Below are positions 57,784 through 58,202 of a DNA stretch of 58,202 nt, one piece after another. The notes below the pieces were generated by a model. That model was not told where the DNA came from, searched no databases, and was given only the letters and a program-made list of their open reading frames with translations. Made by a program: the position numbers and the translations under genes. This stretch comes from Fragilaria crotonensis (lineage: Eukaryota > Bacillariophyta > Fragilariophyceae > Fragilariales > Fragilariaceae): the NCBI GenBank assembly GCA_022925895.1, contig JAKSYS010000388.1, positions 1 through 58,202 on the forward strand, written 5' to 3'. Within the stretch, counting starts at the first letter, position 1. Each line of letters begins with the position of its first letter.

Positions 57784-58013
57784 TGAACAAACTGTGGTGC
57801 GCTAGTGGGCTAGCTACGGTTGCTGTATGTCACAGTAGCTGACTAGCCGTTTGTATGTGAGTCAGCGTAGAGACGTGTTAGCGATGGATACGATCGTTCC
57901 GAAATGCACGGAGCGTATCTTATAATTTTACGATTTACCTTGTGTTTACCTATCTTCTCTTTTATCTTCTTTTGTAAGTGTTGCACCACGGACCTCATGA
58001 CGGTATTTACACG
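57784..58013 (+). repeat. 3' LTR of the third copia
   Basis: Preceded by the purine-rich tract CGAGGGGAC (57775-57783). Nearly identical to the 5' LTR. Confidence 0.85.
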
Positions 58014-58202
58014 ATCAGTCGCCTCAAGGAGATCTGAAATTCAAAAATTATCCCTACCAGCTGCCACAGCCGTAATTTAAAGGGTTACGAATACAATTGG
58101 GTTCACCAGCTTTCGACAGTACAGTACTCGTACCTGGTGGACCGTACAGGTAGACCCACCAACCACAGTCCTTTTCCTAAAAACGAGAAATGGGATCAAC
58201 CT
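58014..58202. other. Flanking DNA to the window end
   Basis: No gene visible. GTAC words and TACCTGG recur at 58120-58150. Confidence 0.35.

Larger units (their letters stand above)
51501..58013 (+). mobile_element. Ty1/copia LTR retrotransposon, short-LTR type
   Basis: About 6.5 kb, unrelated in sequence to copies A and B. LTRs of about 233 and 230 bp (start TGAACAA, end near TTTACACG) differ only by a 2-base and a 1-base indel, so the insertion is young. ATCA before the 5' LTR and ATCA after the 3' LTR may be the target duplication, but it is short and the exact LTR ends are uncertain by a few bases. Gag at 52112, Pol to 57623, with integrase before RT. Frames break at about 53165, at a UGA (53554) and near 54940. 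Confidence 0.9.

Overview
This is a piece of a diatom nuclear genome, most likely a pennate diatom such as Phaeodactylum tricornutum (an inference from sequence features, not from a search). The clues are: short GT-AG introns of about 60-95 nt; a FabG reductase with the bipartite AAA|FAP plastid presequence typical of diatoms; a diatom-style type II membrane protein; and Ty1/copia elements of the kind that fill diatom genomes, one with a DSHADT protease motif. About half of the window is transposable element DNA. Layout: 0.1-4.8 kb holds three degraded host loci (a type II membrane protein, a short-chain dehydrogenase and a ubiquitin-like/STI1 protein). 5,213-16,873 is a complete but frame-broken 11.7-kb copia element on the minus strand (copy A), flanked by the duplication CAGTG. 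16,874-26,740 is a gene island: an RluA-type pseudouridine synthase fused to a Janus/PHPT1 phosphohistidine-phosphatase-like domain, an ankyrin-repeat protein, an ankyrin-RBR-RanBP2 zinc finger ubiquitin ligase, plastid FabG, and a 12-bp minisatellite of about 44 copies. 26,741-38,484 is a second copy of the same large copia on the plus strand (copy B), flanked by CCAGG. 38.5-42.8 kb is repeat-rich intergenic DNA with a 1.25-kb terminal-inverted-repeat element and a 219-bp near-perfect fold-back. 43-50 kb carries an unidentified locus, a mitochondrial ribosomal protein L15 gene with a Mutator-like MITE just upstream, a charged coiled-coil relic, an OTUD5-like deubiquitinase, and (to 51.4 kb) a single-pass membrane protein. 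51,501-58,013 is a third, unrelated and smaller copia element with short LTRs. The two large copia copies are the main novelty. Between the 5' LTR and a recognisable Gag they carry about 4.4 kb of extra coding sequence with no domain I recognise. Its ATG lies inside the LTR, and one block of about 0.7 kb differs strongly between the copies although the flanks are almost identical. The host genes do not form one pathway; two of them (RBR ligase, OTU protease) and one relic (UBL/STI1) belong to ubiquitin signalling. Single-base frame breaks are frequent in several conserved genes and in all retroelements, so part of the apparent decay could be draft-sequence error.
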